From: Tabrizicola sp.
GTDB lineage: Bacteria > Pseudomonadota > Alphaproteobacteria > Rhodobacterales > Rhodobacteraceae
DNA: 64,000 nucleotides
Reading direction: 5' to 3'
Assembly: GCF_030373185.1 (NCBI RefSeq)
Contig: NZ_JAUCZH010000001.1
Location: forward strand, 1-64,000
The first letter of the stretch is position 1. The number at the start of each line of letters is the position of its first letter. This document shows, piece by piece, positions 37,950 through 45,966 of the stretch. Below the pieces are notes generated by a model, which was not told the origin of the DNA, searched no databases, and was given only the letters and a program-made list of their open reading frames with translations. The position numbers were made by a program, and so were the translations under genes.

Positions 37950-39556
37950 ACCATCATCTCCTTGGTGGCCGTCAGCTTTACTGCCGGATAGTCTCGGGTG
38001 ACACGGTCGATATCCCATTGCAGCCGGGTCAGGAAAACAAGGTCGCCATCGCTGTCATGGGCGATATGGCCCTTGTTGATGCTGACCAGCTTTTCGATCT
38101 CGGCCTTGTCGCCGGAAATCCATCGGGCCGAGGTAAAGTTGGACCCTTCAAACCGGACAGGCAGCGAGTATTCCTGTTCGATCCGGCTGGCCAGCACATC
38201 GAATTGCAGCGCCCCCACGACGCCGACGATATAGCCCGAGCCGATCATCGGCTTGAAAACCTTTGCTGCGCCTTCTTCGGCAAACTGGGTCAGGGCCTTC
38301 TCCAGATGCTTGGCCTTCATCGGGTCCATCGCGCGCACGGTCTGTAGCAGTTCGGGCGCGAAGGACGGGATGCCGGTGAAGCGCAGAGCCTCGCCTTCGG
38401 TCAACGCGTCACCGATCCGAAGTTGCCCATGGTTGGGAATACCGATGATGTCACCGGCCCAGGCCTCTTCGGCCAGTTCGCGGTCGGCGGCAAGGAACAG
38501 GACCGGGCTTGCAATGGTCATCGGCTTTTTTGACCGGACGTGAAACAGCTTCATCCCGCGTTCGAAATGGCCCGAGGCAAGGCGGACAAAAGCCACCCGG
38601 TCGCGGTGTTTCGGGTCCATGTTGGCCTGCACCTTGAACACAAAGCCGGTGACCGGGGTTTCGCTGGAGTAGACCAGGCGTTCTGCGGCCTTTTGTGGCT
38701 GGGGTTCGGGGCCATATTCGCCGATGCCGTCCATGAGTTCCTTCACCCCGAACGAGTTGATGGCTGACCCGAACCAGATCGGGGTCATCGAGCCGTTCAG
38801 AAAGGCCGCACGGTCAAAGGCGGGCAGCAATTCGCGCGCCATTTCAAGTTCTTCGTGGAACTTCTGCAACAGTTCGGCCGGGATATGTTCAGCCAGTTTG
38901 GGATCATCCACACCGCTGATCTGGATCGATTCCGCCACCTTGTTGCGGTCGGCGCGGTCCATGATTTCCAGCCGGTCGTGGAGCAGGTCATAGGCCCCGA
39001 CAAAGTCTCGCCCGACGCCGATCGGCCAACTGGCAGGCGTCACGTCGATCGCGAGGTTTTCCTGAATCTCGTCGATGATCTCGAAAACATCGCGGGATTC
39101 GCGGTCCATCTTGTTGCAAAAGGTCAGGATCGGCAGGTCGCGCAGCCGGCAAACCTCAAACAGTTTGCGGGTCTGGCTTTCCACGCCCTTGGCCCCGTCG
39201 ATGACCATGATCGCGGCATCAACGGCGGTGAGGGTGCGGTAGGTGTCTTCGGAAAAGTCCGAGTGGCCGGGCGTGTCGACCAGATTGAACCGGTAATGCC
39301 GGAAATCGAAGGACATGGCGCTGGCGGAAACCGAGATCCCGCGCTCTTGCTCCAGCTTCATGAAATCTGACCGCGTGCGCCGGGCATCGCCCTTGGCCCG
39401 GACCTGACCGGCCATCTGGATTGCGCCGCCAAACAGCAGGAACTTTTCGGTCAGCGTGGTCTTGCCGGCGTCGGGGTGCGAGATGATCGCAAAGGTCCGG
39501 CGTCTGCGGATTTCAGGATTGGCAGTTTCGGCGGAAAGGGGGGCATGGTGCGACAT
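37946..39556 (-). CDS. prfC: Peptide chain release factor 3
   Basis: A 536-aa translational GTPase from ATG 39556 (MSHHAPLSAET). The P-loop is ISHPDAGKTTLTEK, followed by G3 VDTPGHSDFSEDTYRTL and G4 FCNKMDRES. RF3 removes RF1/RF2 from the ribosome after termination. The frame is open 37 codons upstream, but the chosen start fits homologues. It overlaps the convergent small secreted gene by 4 bases. Confidence 0.95.
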   Translation of the reverse strand: MSHHAPLSAETANPEIRRRRTFAIISHPDAGKTTLTEKFLLFGGAIQMAGQVRAKGDARRTRSDFMKLEQERGISVSASAMSFDFRHYRFNLVDTPGHSDFSEDTYRTLTAVDAAIMVIDGAKGVESQTRKLFEVCRLRDLPILTFCNKMDRESRDVFEIIDEIQENLAIDVTPASWPIGVGRDFVGAYDLLHDRLEIMDRADRNKVAESIQISGVDDPKLAEHIPAELLQKFHEELEMARELLPAFDRAAFLNGSMTPIWFGSAINSFGVKELMDGIGEYGPEPQPQKAAERLVYSSETPVTGFVFKVQANMDPKHRDRVAFVRLASGHFERGMKLFHVRSKKPMTIASPVLFLAADRELAEEAWAGDIIGIPNHGQLRIGDALTEGEALRFTGIPSFAPELLQTVRAMDPMKAKHLEKALTQFAEEGAAKVFKPMIGSGYIVGVVGALQFDVLASRIEQEYSLPVRFEGSNFTSARWISGDKAEIEKLVSINKGHIAHDSDGDLVFLTRLQWDIDRVTRDYPAVKLTATKEMMV

Positions 39557-39766
39557 GGCCGTCCTATAGGATGTGCTGCGATCCGCCGCAACGAAAAGCG
39601 CTGAGCGTTGAAGGGCCGGGATTTGGACAAGCCGCCGAGTTTTAATGAGCGCCCGTTCCGGGCGCACACCACTTGTCTTACCTCTGCGCGCAACCGGCGC
39701 GGATATGCGCTCTGCGCGGCCTTGTTCCTGCGTCGGGCGCTGCTAGGCTTGCCGCAAAGAGGAGAG

Positions 39767-40549
39767 ATGGCGATGGATCTGGGGATCAGGGGAAAGCGGG
39801 CGCTGGTTTGTGCGTCGTCCAAAGGGTTGGGGCGGGGCTGTGCCGAGGCTTTGGCCGAAGCAGGGGTCGATCTGGTGATGAACGCCCGCGGGGTCGAAGC
39901 GCTTGAGGCGACGGCGGCGGACATCCGGGCGCGGTGTCAGGTCAGTGTGGTCACTGTGGCCGGGGACATCACCTCTGAGCCAGGCCGGGCGGCGGTGCTG
40001 GCGCATGGGCCGTTTGACATTCTGGTGACCAACGCAGGCGGACCGCCGCCGGGGATGTGGTCGGACTGGGGGCGTGAGGATTTCATCAAGGCGCTGGATG
40101 CCAACATGCTGACGCCGATTGCGCTGATGCAGGCGGTTTTGCCGGGGATGATGGCGCAGGGCTGGGGGCGGGTGGTCAACATCACCAGCGTTTCGGTGAA
40201 GGCTCCGGTCCCGGTCCTTGGCCTGTCGAACGCGGCCCGGGCGGGGCTGACGGGGTTTGTTGCGGGGACGGCGCGACAGGTGGCGGGAAAAGGGGTGACG
40301 ATCAATAACCTCTTGCCGGGAATCCACGCCACGGACCGGGCGATTGCGCTGGATGGGGCCGTGGTCAAGGCGAGGGGAATCAGTATGGAGGACGCGATTG
40401 CCGAGCGTGCCGCGACCATTCCAGCGGGGCGCTATGGCACAGCGGGCGAGTTTGGTGCCGCCTGCGCTTTTCTATGTTCCCAGCACGCGGGGTTCATCGT
40501 GGGGCAGAATGTGCTTCTGGATGGCGGCGCGACCAATACGACCATGTAA
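39767..40549 (+). CDS. SDR-family oxidoreductase with a non-canonical active site
   Basis: A 260-aa Rossmann-fold protein. The cofactor motif is ASSKGLGRGCAEALA in place of TGxxxGxG, and NAGGPPPG replaces NNAG. The catalytic region reads INITSVSVKAPVPVLGLSNAARAGLTGF. The Ser is present, but the usual YxxxK is replaced by SxxxR (SNAAR). The C-terminal GQNVLLDGGATNTTM is standard. This pattern marks a known FabG-like subgroup of unclear chemistry. Start ATG 39767 follows AGAGGAGAG. It may be translated together with the orphan ATPase 57 bases downstream. Confidence 0.82.
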   Translation: MAMDLGIRGKRALVCASSKGLGRGCAEALAEAGVDLVMNARGVEALEATAADIRARCQVSVVTVAGDITSEPGRAAVLAHGPFDILVTNAGGPPPGMWSDWGREDFIKALDANMLTPIALMQAVLPGMMAQGWGRVVNITSVSVKAPVPVLGLSNAARAGLTGFVAGTARQVAGKGVTINNLLPGIHATDRAIALDGAVVKARGISMEDAIAERAATIPAGRYGTAGEFGAACAFLCSQHAGFIVGQNVLLDGGATNTTM

Positions 40550-40606
40550 CCTTGAAGCGCAGGGGCGGCACTGGTAGGGAAAGCCTGAGAAAATCGCTTG
40601 AGTTTC

Positions 40607-41689
40607 ATGCCCGACGCCACACCCCTACGCCTTGAGGTTTCACATCTGAGCCGCGCTTTCGGGGGGCGGTCAGTGGTGGATGATGTGTCCCTTGCGGTGG
40701 CGGCGGGGCAGGTGACCTGCCTTCTTGGGCCGTCTGGTTGCGGTAAATCCACCACCTTGCGCATGATTGCGGGGGTGGAGCGGGCCGATAGTGGCGAGGT
40801 TCGGATCGATGGCCGTCTGGTCGCCGGGCCGGGGGTGCATCTGCCGCCAGAGCAACGCTCGGTCGGGCTGATGTTTCAGGATTTCGCGCTGTTTCCGCAT
40901 CTGACAGTGGCCGAAAACGTGGGTTTCGGTCTGCGGGTAGATCGGGCCGAAAAGACGAGGCGGGTGGGTGAGCTTCTTGAAAGGGTAGACCTTTCGGGAT
41001 TTGGCCCGAAGCATCCGCACCAGCTTTCAGGTGGCGAGCAGCAGCGGGTCGCATTGGCCCGTGCGCTGGCACCCCGGCCTCGGGTCATGCTGATGGATGA
41101 GCCGTTTTCCGGGCTCGACAACCGGCTGCGCGACGGTATCCGTGACCGGACGCTGGAACTGTTGAAAGAGGAAGGCACCGGGGTCTTGCTGGTCACGCAT
41201 GAGCCGGATGAGGCGATGCGCATGGCCGATGAGATTGCCCTGATGCGGGCCGGAAAGATCGTGCAGCGGGGCGCGCCCTATAACGTCTACAATGCGCCGG
41301 TCGACAAGGCCGCGGCGGCGTTTTTCAGCGATATCAACGTGATCCGCGGCACGTCTCGTGGGGCGCTGACAGAAACCCCGTTTGGGGCCTTTCTGACGCC
41401 CGGCCATGCCGATGGCGGCGCGGTCGAGATCGTGATCCGCCCGCAGCATCTGCGGATCGACTTTGACCGGGGCGGCAAGGGGCCGCATCCGACGCCCGAA
41501 GACGGCACTCCGGCGCGGGGAACCGTCTTGCGCAGCCGCTATCTGGGGCGCGAAAGTCTGGTGGATTTCGCGATGGATTTTGAAGGGGCGAAGCTGACAG
41601 CTTCGGTGCCGGGGGTGTTCCTGCCAAAGCCCGGCACGGTGCTTTGGCTGATGATCCGGCGGGATCGGTGCTTTGTGTTCGGCGTCTAG
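40607..41689 (+). CDS. ABC transporter ATP-binding protein, FbpC/PotA-like, orphan
   Basis: A 360-aa ATPase: Walker A GPSGCGKST, Q-loop FQDF, signature LSGGEQQRVALARAL, Walker B VMLMDEPFSGLD, switch His in VTHEPDEAM. A C-terminal TOBE-like regulatory part follows (about 255-360, VIRPQHLRIDF...RGTVLRSRYLGRESLVDF). This architecture is typical of iron(III) or polyamine/thiosulfate importers. No permease or binding protein is adjacent, so its partners are elsewhere or it is solitary. ATG 40607 was preferred to TTG 40598. Confidence 0.85.
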   Translation: MPDATPLRLEVSHLSRAFGGRSVVDDVSLAVAAGQVTCLLGPSGCGKSTTLRMIAGVERADSGEVRIDGRLVAGPGVHLPPEQRSVGLMFQDFALFPHLTVAENVGFGLRVDRAEKTRRVGELLERVDLSGFGPKHPHQLSGGEQQRVALARALAPRPRVMLMDEPFSGLDNRLRDGIRDRTLELLKEEGTGVLLVTHEPDEAMRMADEIALMRAGKIVQRGAPYNVYNAPVDKAAAAFFSDINVIRGTSRGALTETPFGAFLTPGHADGGAVEIVIRPQHLRIDFDRGGKGPHPTPEDGTPARGTVLRSRYLGRESLVDFAMDFEGAKLTASVPGVFLPKPGTVLWLMIRRDRCFVFGV

Positions 41690-42360
41690 GGCGCAACCAT
41701 CGCGCGCCAGTCGGCAAGGCTGCGGCCCGGCTCGTCAGGGAAGATGTCACCAGTCGGGACAAGACGGTCAAATCTGTCCACCCGGAAGCTGCGGAAATCA
41801 CCGCGCGTTTCGCACCAACTGGCCAACGTCCAGACCCGGCCCCAGAATTCCAGGCCCAAGGGGCGGATCAGCCGGGTTGTCGCTGCGCCCTTGGTGTCAC
41901 GGTAGCTGACCCGCAGGCGCTCACGCAGCCGGATCGCGCGGCGCAGGCTCGGCAGGTGGCGGGCTGCGGCCATCGCTTCTTCGCCGGGAAAGACCCAGGT
42001 GTCCTGGCCTGCATCGGCCATCAGCCGGGCGGGCAACACAGCAGCGATCTTGCCGTGAAGTGAGGCTGCTGCCCCGGCAAGCGAGGGATCGGCCCCTTTG
42101 GTCACCAGTTGCAGGCCCAGCGTCAGGGCCAGCACCTCGTCCGGGGTAAGGGTCAGAGGCGGCAGATTGATCGGCTCGCGCAGGATGTATCCGACCCCGC
42201 GTTCGCCCTCGACCGGAAGGCCCGATGCCACAAGCGTGGCCATGTCACGCCAGATGGTGCGGACCGACACTTCCAATACACCGGCCATGTCGCGGGCGGT
42301 GTGCAGCCGCCCGTCGCGCAGGATCTGGATCAGGTCGAAGAGGCGGTCGGTGCGGCGCAT
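41686..42360 (-). CDS. YafY-type HTH and WYL-domain transcriptional regulator
   Basis: A 224-aa protein. The N-terminal HTH_11 domain (1-65) has RLFDLIQILRDGRLHTARDMA and VSVRTIWRDMATL. A WYL domain (about 135-210, SYRDTKGAATTRLIRPLGLEFWGRVWTLASWCETRGDFRSFRVDR) follows. WYL domains sense small ligands or nucleic acids. The gene follows the 123-aa secreted gene by 31 bases on the same strand. The palindrome CTGACA-N6-TGTCAG at 42809 upstream of that pair is its likely operator. Its paralogue at 42857 lacks the WYL domain. Confidence 0.85.
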   Translation of the reverse strand: MRRTDRLFDLIQILRDGRLHTARDMAGVLEVSVRTIWRDMATLVASGLPVEGERGVGYILREPINLPPLTLTPDEVLALTLGLQLVTKGADPSLAGAAASLHGKIAAVLPARLMADAGQDTWVFPGEEAMAAARHLPSLRRAIRLRERLRVSYRDTKGAATTRLIRPLGLEFWGRVWTLASWCETRGDFRSFRVDRFDRLVPTGDIFPDEPGRSLADWRAMVAP

Positions 42361-42391
42361 GGCGGCAAGGTGCAGGTGGCGCGGGCTTCGG

Positions 42392-42763
42392 TCAATCCAT
42401 CTGCCACAGAACCGGATCATGGCGCATCTCGACCGTCTGCCCGTCGATGAGCGCCATGAAGGGGCCGAATGCCGGGTTGGCCATCATGGCATCTGCCCCC
42501 GTCATCGCCGCTGCCGTTGAGGACCAAAGGACGTGGTCCGTCCAGACCCCGGCATCGCTGCGGGTCAGCGTGCGGCCAAGAAAACCGTTCTGGCTGCGCA
42601 GCGGATCTTCGGTGCCAGCGGCTGCGGCAAGAAAATCTGCCTCAGTTGCGCCGGCGACAAGGCGGAAGGTGACGATCTCCATTACCCTGCCATCGCCGCC
42701 TGCTCGGGCAGAGTCAGCAGGGGAAAACAGGATCATCACGGCAAGGGCTGGCAAAAGGCGCAT
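42392..42763 (-). CDS. Exported small protein with an ABM/DABB-like fold
   Basis: A 123-aa protein. The signal peptide is MRLLPALAVMILFSPADSARA, followed by about 100 residues. VMEIVTFRLVAGATEADFLAAAAGTEDPLRSQNGFLGRTL...DGVWTDHVLWSS-type spacing suggests a dimeric alpha-beta barrel related to antibiotic-biosynthesis monooxygenases. In-frame ATGs at 42775 and 42769 also exist; 42763 has a GGAG box at proper spacing. The gene precedes the WYL regulator and has the palindrome 42809-42826 about 46 bases ahead of its start. Confidence 0.65.
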   Translation of the reverse strand: MRLLPALAVMILFSPADSARAGGDGRVMEIVTFRLVAGATEADFLAAAAGTEDPLRSQNGFLGRTLTRSDAGVWTDHVLWSSTAAAMTGADAMMANPAFGPFMALIDGQTVEMRHDPVLWQMD

Positions 42764-42808
42764 CGTCATCTCCATTCGTTGTGATGGAGGTCTTCTGACA
42801 TGGTCCAA

Positions 42809-42826
42809 CTGACAACACCCTGTCAG
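42809..42826. promoter_or_regulatory. Candidate operator CTGACA-N6-TGTCAG, site 1
   Basis: A perfect inverted repeat CTGACA (42809-42814) / TGTCAG (42821-42826). It lies 46 bases before the secreted ABM-like gene that is followed by the WYL regulator. It is identical in arms and spacing to site 2 at 43274-43291. Confidence 0.65.
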
Positions 42827-42856
42827 CAGTCTTTCGGTGGCAGGTGGGTCTGGGGA

Positions 42857-43219
42857 TCAACCGTCCCTGGGGTCCGGGTCGATCCCGGTCTGCGGCAAAA
42901 GGGTCGCCACCTTGTAAAGCAGGCTTCGGGCTGCCTTGGCGCGGGGGTTGCCGTCCTGACCGACATGGCGCAGGCCTTCGACAAGGGCCTCCAGCTCCTC
43001 GGGGGTCAGCATGGTCGGTGGCAACACCAGGGGCGAGCGCAGGATGTAGCCCAGACCCCTTTCGCCTTCGACCGGCAGGCCGGTAGCGGCCAGCATCTCC
43101 ATGTCGCGCCAGATCGTGCGGGTGGACACCCCCAGTCCGCAGGCCAGTTCTGCCGCCGTGTGCAGCCGCCCGTCACGCAGGACTTGAACGATGTCGAAAA
43201 GGCGGGCGTCGCGTTTCAT
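42857..43219 (-). CDS. Short YafY-type HTH regulator lacking the WYL domain
   Basis: A 120-aa protein. Its first 95 residues closely match the neighbouring WYL regulator (RLFDIVQVLRDGRLHTA...STRTIWRDMEMLAATGLPVEGERGLGYILRSPL). It stops just after the linker. No WYL sequence follows in any frame before the next operator, so this is a true short form and not a frameshift. Site 2 (43272-43293) lies 53 bases ahead of its start. As a bare DNA-binding domain it might compete with the full-length paralogue. Confidence 0.75.
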   Translation of the reverse strand: MKRDARLFDIVQVLRDGRLHTAAELACGLGVSTRTIWRDMEMLAATGLPVEGERGLGYILRSPLVLPPTMLTPEELEALVEGLRHVGQDGNPRAKAARSLLYKVATLLPQTGIDPDPRDG

Positions 43220-43271
43220 TGGCGGGTCTTGCGGCTTTCAGGGTGGGTAGGGCCGGCGATTTTGCCGGGCC

Positions 43272-43293
43272 TACTGACAAAATACTGTCAGTA
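43272..43293. promoter_or_regulatory. Candidate operator TACTGACA-N6-TGTCAGTA, site 2
   Basis: An 8-base-arm perfect palindrome between the short HTH gene (start 43219, minus) and tatA (start 43404, plus). The core CTGACA-N6-TGTCAG equals site 1. It most likely controls the short regulator. An effect on tatA is possible, since the intergenic region is shared. Confidence 0.65.
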
Positions 43294-43403
43294 GAATGCA
43301 CCGCGCAAGCAGCTTTGCCCTTGGAACCCGCCGTCGACCAGCCCTATTTTGCGGCAGTAACGGAATCCGCCCCGTGATCGGGGCCATGGATGGAGTGGTT
43401 CGC

Positions 43404-43616
43404 ATGCTTAACAATATCGGTTTACCCGGCATTCTCCTGATTGCGGTTGTCCTTTTGGTCCTGTTCGGTCGGGGCAAGGTCAGCTCGTTGATGGGGGAGG
43501 TGGGCAAGGGCATTACCGCCTTCAAGAAGGGCGTGAACGAAAGCACGGCCGAGATCGACGAGGCCAAGGCCGAAGCCGCCAAGGACGTGACGCCCGCCGA
43601 GAAGGACAAGGTCTGA
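43404..43616 (+). CDS. tatA: Twin-arginine translocase subunit TatA
   Basis: A 70-aa protein with one N-terminal membrane helix ([21 protein letters not shown]), the FGRGK hinge and an amphipathic helix ([17 protein letters not shown]), then a charged tail. TatA forms the pore for folded proteins. ATG 43404 gives MLNNIGLPG; the frame is open further upstream, but the short form fits the family. It is the first gene of tatABC. Confidence 0.93.
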   Translation: MLNNIGLPGILLIAVVLLVLFGRGKVSSLMGEVGKGITAFKKGVNESTAEIDEAKAEAAKDVTPAEKDKV

Positions 43617-43645
43617 CCGTCTGACGCGCGTTCGGGGGACGCAGG

Positions 43646-44224
43646 ATGGACTTGAGCTGGTCCGAACTTCTGGTTGTGGGCATTATCGCGCTGATCTTCA
43701 TCGGCCCGAAAGACCTGCCCGGCATGTTCCGCGAACTTGGCCGCTTTGCCGCCAAGGTCCGTGCCATGGGGCGCGAGTTTTCGCGTGCGATGGAGGCGGC
43801 CGCAAAGGAAAGTGGCGTCAAGGATGTGGCCGCTGACCTGAAAAAGGTTGCCAATCCGAAGGCGATGGGCATGGACGCGGTGAAATCCGCCGCTGACAAG
43901 TTCGAAAAATGGGATCCGCTGAAGCCGGCTGCGGCCAAGCCAGCCGCCTCGTCGCTGACCCCTCCACCGATGCCCGCGACGCCGACGACGGCCCCCGCGG
44001 TGGCGCCGTCAGGGCCCGCAACCTCGGCGCTGGCCGAAAAGGTTGCAGCAAAGAAGGCCGCCTCGGTCGAGAAGGTGGCAAAGCTGCGCGAAGCGAAAGC
44101 TGCGCCTGCAACGGCCGCCGCCAAACCCGCTGCGGCCGAACCAGCCGCGGCCGAAGCCCCCGCACCGAAACGCGGTGGCCGGGTCCGCAAGAAACCCGCA
44201 GCGGGCGCAGGTGAAGACGCATGA
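43646..44224 (+). CDS. tatB: Twin-arginine translocase subunit TatB
   Basis: A 192-aa protein. The TatB N-terminal helix LSWSELLVVGIIALIFIGPKDLPGMFRELGRF, with the conserved Glu and the GPKDLP hinge, is followed by an amphipathic helix. A long Ala/Pro/Lys-rich tail starts at about residue 90, longer than the membrane-proximal core requires. It binds twin-arginine signals together with TatC. It overlaps tatC by 4 bases. Confidence 0.93.
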   Translation: MDLSWSELLVVGIIALIFIGPKDLPGMFRELGRFAAKVRAMGREFSRAMEAAAKESGVKDVAADLKKVANPKAMGMDAVKSAADKFEKWDPLKPAAAKPAASSLTPPPMPATPTTAPAVAPSGPATSALAEKVAAKKAASVEKVAKLREAKAAPATAAAKPAAAEPAAAEAPAPKRGGRVRKKPAAGAGEDA

Positions 44225-45105
44225 CGACCAAAGACGAGATCGAAGACAGCTCGGCCCCCTTGGTCGAGCATCTGGCTGAACTGCGCAACCGGCTGATCTG
44301 GTCGGTGTCGGCCTTCCTGATCGCCATGGTCCTGTGCTTTGTCGTGGCCGATCCGATCCTTGATTTCCTGTTGCAGCCGATCGAAGGCGCGATGCGGGCG
44401 CTGGGCAACCCGAACCCGGTCATGCAATACACCGCGCCGCAGGAATACTTCTTCACCTTGATCCATATCTCGGTCGTGGCCGGGCTGATGATAAGCTTCC
44501 CCGTCATCGGCTACCAGCTTTGGCGGTTCGTGGCGCCCGGGCTTTACCGCAATGAAAAGCAGGCGTTCCTGCCGTTCCTTCTGGCCTCGCCGGTGCTGTT
44601 CTTCCTTGGTGCCGCTTTCGCGCATTTCATCGTGACGCCCATCGCGATGAGCTTCTTTCTGGGCTTTGCCGACACCTATTCGGTGATTGCGGCCCTGGTG
44701 CCAAGCCTTGGTGACGCCTCGGGCGTAGAGGTGGCCGCGCCGGCCGAAACGACCGGAATCGCCATCGTCTTTCAGGGCAAGGTCAATGAGACGCTGGATA
44801 TCAGCCTGAAGCTTATCCTTGCCTTCGGGCTGTGCTTCCAGCTTCCGGTCCTCTTGACGCTGATGGGCAAGGCGGGGCTTGCGACCTCGGCCGGGCTGGC
44901 GGGGATGCGGAAATATGCCATCGTGCTGATCCTTGTGGTCGCGGCCCTTGTCACGCCGCCGGATGTGATGAGCCAGCTGATCCTGTTCGTGGCGGTATAC
45001 CCGCTCTACGAAGTGTCGATCTTCCTGATCCGCCGGATCGAAAAGCGCCGCGAGGCAGAGGCGAAAGCCGATGGCACATGGGTGGAACCGGAGGCGGAAG
45101 AGTGA
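44221..45105 (+). CDS. tatC: Twin-arginine translocase subunit TatC
   Basis: A 294-aa, six-helix membrane protein. The signal-peptide binding region HLAELRNRLIWSV near residues 15-27 is conserved, as are the periplasmic loop EYFFTLIHISVVAG and the segment FPVIGYQLWRFVAPGLYRNEKQ. It is the core receptor of the Tat pathway. A larger than usual periplasmic insert (SVIAALVPSLGDASGVEVAAPAETTG) occurs before the next helix. It overlaps the DUF815 ATPase gene at the stop (GTGA). Confidence 0.95.
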   Translation: MTTKDEIEDSSAPLVEHLAELRNRLIWSVSAFLIAMVLCFVVADPILDFLLQPIEGAMRALGNPNPVMQYTAPQEYFFTLIHISVVAGLMISFPVIGYQLWRFVAPGLYRNEKQAFLPFLLASPVLFFLGAAFAHFIVTPIAMSFFLGFADTYSVIAALVPSLGDASGVEVAAPAETTGIAIVFQGKVNETLDISLKLILAFGLCFQLPVLLTLMGKAGLATSAGLAGMRKYAIVLILVVAALVTPPDVMSQLILFVAVYPLYEVSIFLIRRIEKRREAEAKADGTWVEPEAEE

Positions 45106-45941
45106 GCGACCCGATGGACCGGATTGCCGCCGCGCTGGAGCGGCTGGCCCCTGCGCCGTTGCCCGCGCCCGATCTGGACGCCGCCGATGCCTTTGCGTGG
45201 CACACCGGGCCGGATCGTCTGGAACCGGTCACCAAGGTCGCGCGGGTGGATATCGGGCTTTTGATCGGGGTCAACCGTTCGCGCGATACGCTTCTGGAAA
45301 ACACCCGACATTTCGCGCGGGGTCTGCCTGCCAACAACGCGCTGTTGTGGGGCGCGCGGGGCATGGGGAAATCAAGCCTTGTCAAGGCGGTGCATGCCAA
45401 GGTGCGGTCTGAGGGCCTTGCGCTGAAGATCGTTGAACTTTCCCGCGAAGACCTGCCGTCCGTCCAGCGCCTGCTGCACCACCTGCGCGCCGCTTCCCAT
45501 CGTTTCCTGCTATTTTGCGACGACCTCAGTTTCAGCCATGACGACCAGCATTACAAAAGCCTGAAGGCGGTTCTGGATGGCGGGATCGAGGGGCGGCCAG
45601 AGAATGTGTTGTTCTACGCGACATCGAACCGCCGCCACCTGATGCCGCGCGACATGATCGAGAACGAGCGCTCCTCCGCGATCAACCCCAGCGAGGCGGT
45701 GGAGGAAAAGGTGTCGCTGTCAGACCGTTTCGGTCTGTGGCTGGGCTTTCATCCGTGCAGTCAGGATGAATACGTTGACATGATCCGTGGCTATTGCGCG
45801 GCGCATGGGGTGAAGGTGCCGGAAGACCGGCTGTTCGCCGAGGCGATCGAATGGCAGGCGACGCGCGGGTCGCGGTCAGGCCGGGTGGCCTGGCAGTTCT
45901 TCTGTGACCTTGCCGCGCGCGAAGGCGTGCGGCTGGACTGA
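45102..45941 (+). CDS. DUF815-family AAA+ ATPase
   Basis: A 279-aa protein from GTG 45102, which overlaps the tatC stop by 4 bases. Walker A is GARGMGKSSLVKAV (near residue 87), Walker B LLFCDDLSF, and sensor YATSNRRHLMPRDM. DUF815 proteins are AAA+ enzymes of unknown cellular role. The coupling to tatC is a common Rhodobacterales arrangement, but a link to Tat export has not been established. Confidence 0.85.
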   Translation: MSDPMDRIAAALERLAPAPLPAPDLDAADAFAWHTGPDRLEPVTKVARVDIGLLIGVNRSRDTLLENTRHFARGLPANNALLWGARGMGKSSLVKAVHAKVRSEGLALKIVELSREDLPSVQRLLHHLRAASHRFLLFCDDLSFSHDDQHYKSLKAVLDGGIEGRPENVLFYATSNRRHLMPRDMIENERSSAINPSEAVEEKVSLSDRFGLWLGFHPCSQDEYVDMIRGYCAAHGVKVPEDRLFAEAIEWQATRGSRSGRVAWQFFCDLAAREGVRLD

Positions 45942-45960
45942 GGCCCCATTCGGCGGGGCC
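45942..45960. terminator. Weak bidirectional hairpin between convergent genes
   Basis: GGCCCC (45942-45947) and GGGGCC (45955-45960) pair over a 7-base loop between the convergent DUF815 and nlpD stops (45941 and 45967). It lacks T-tracts, so intrinsic termination is uncertain. Confidence 0.35.
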
Positions 45961-45966
45961 GCAAGC

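Noticed and set aside
43522-44625. A 367-codon minus-strand frame opposite tatB/tatC
   Set aside because: Ala/Arg/Ser-rich shadow of the TatB tail and TatC. No domain.
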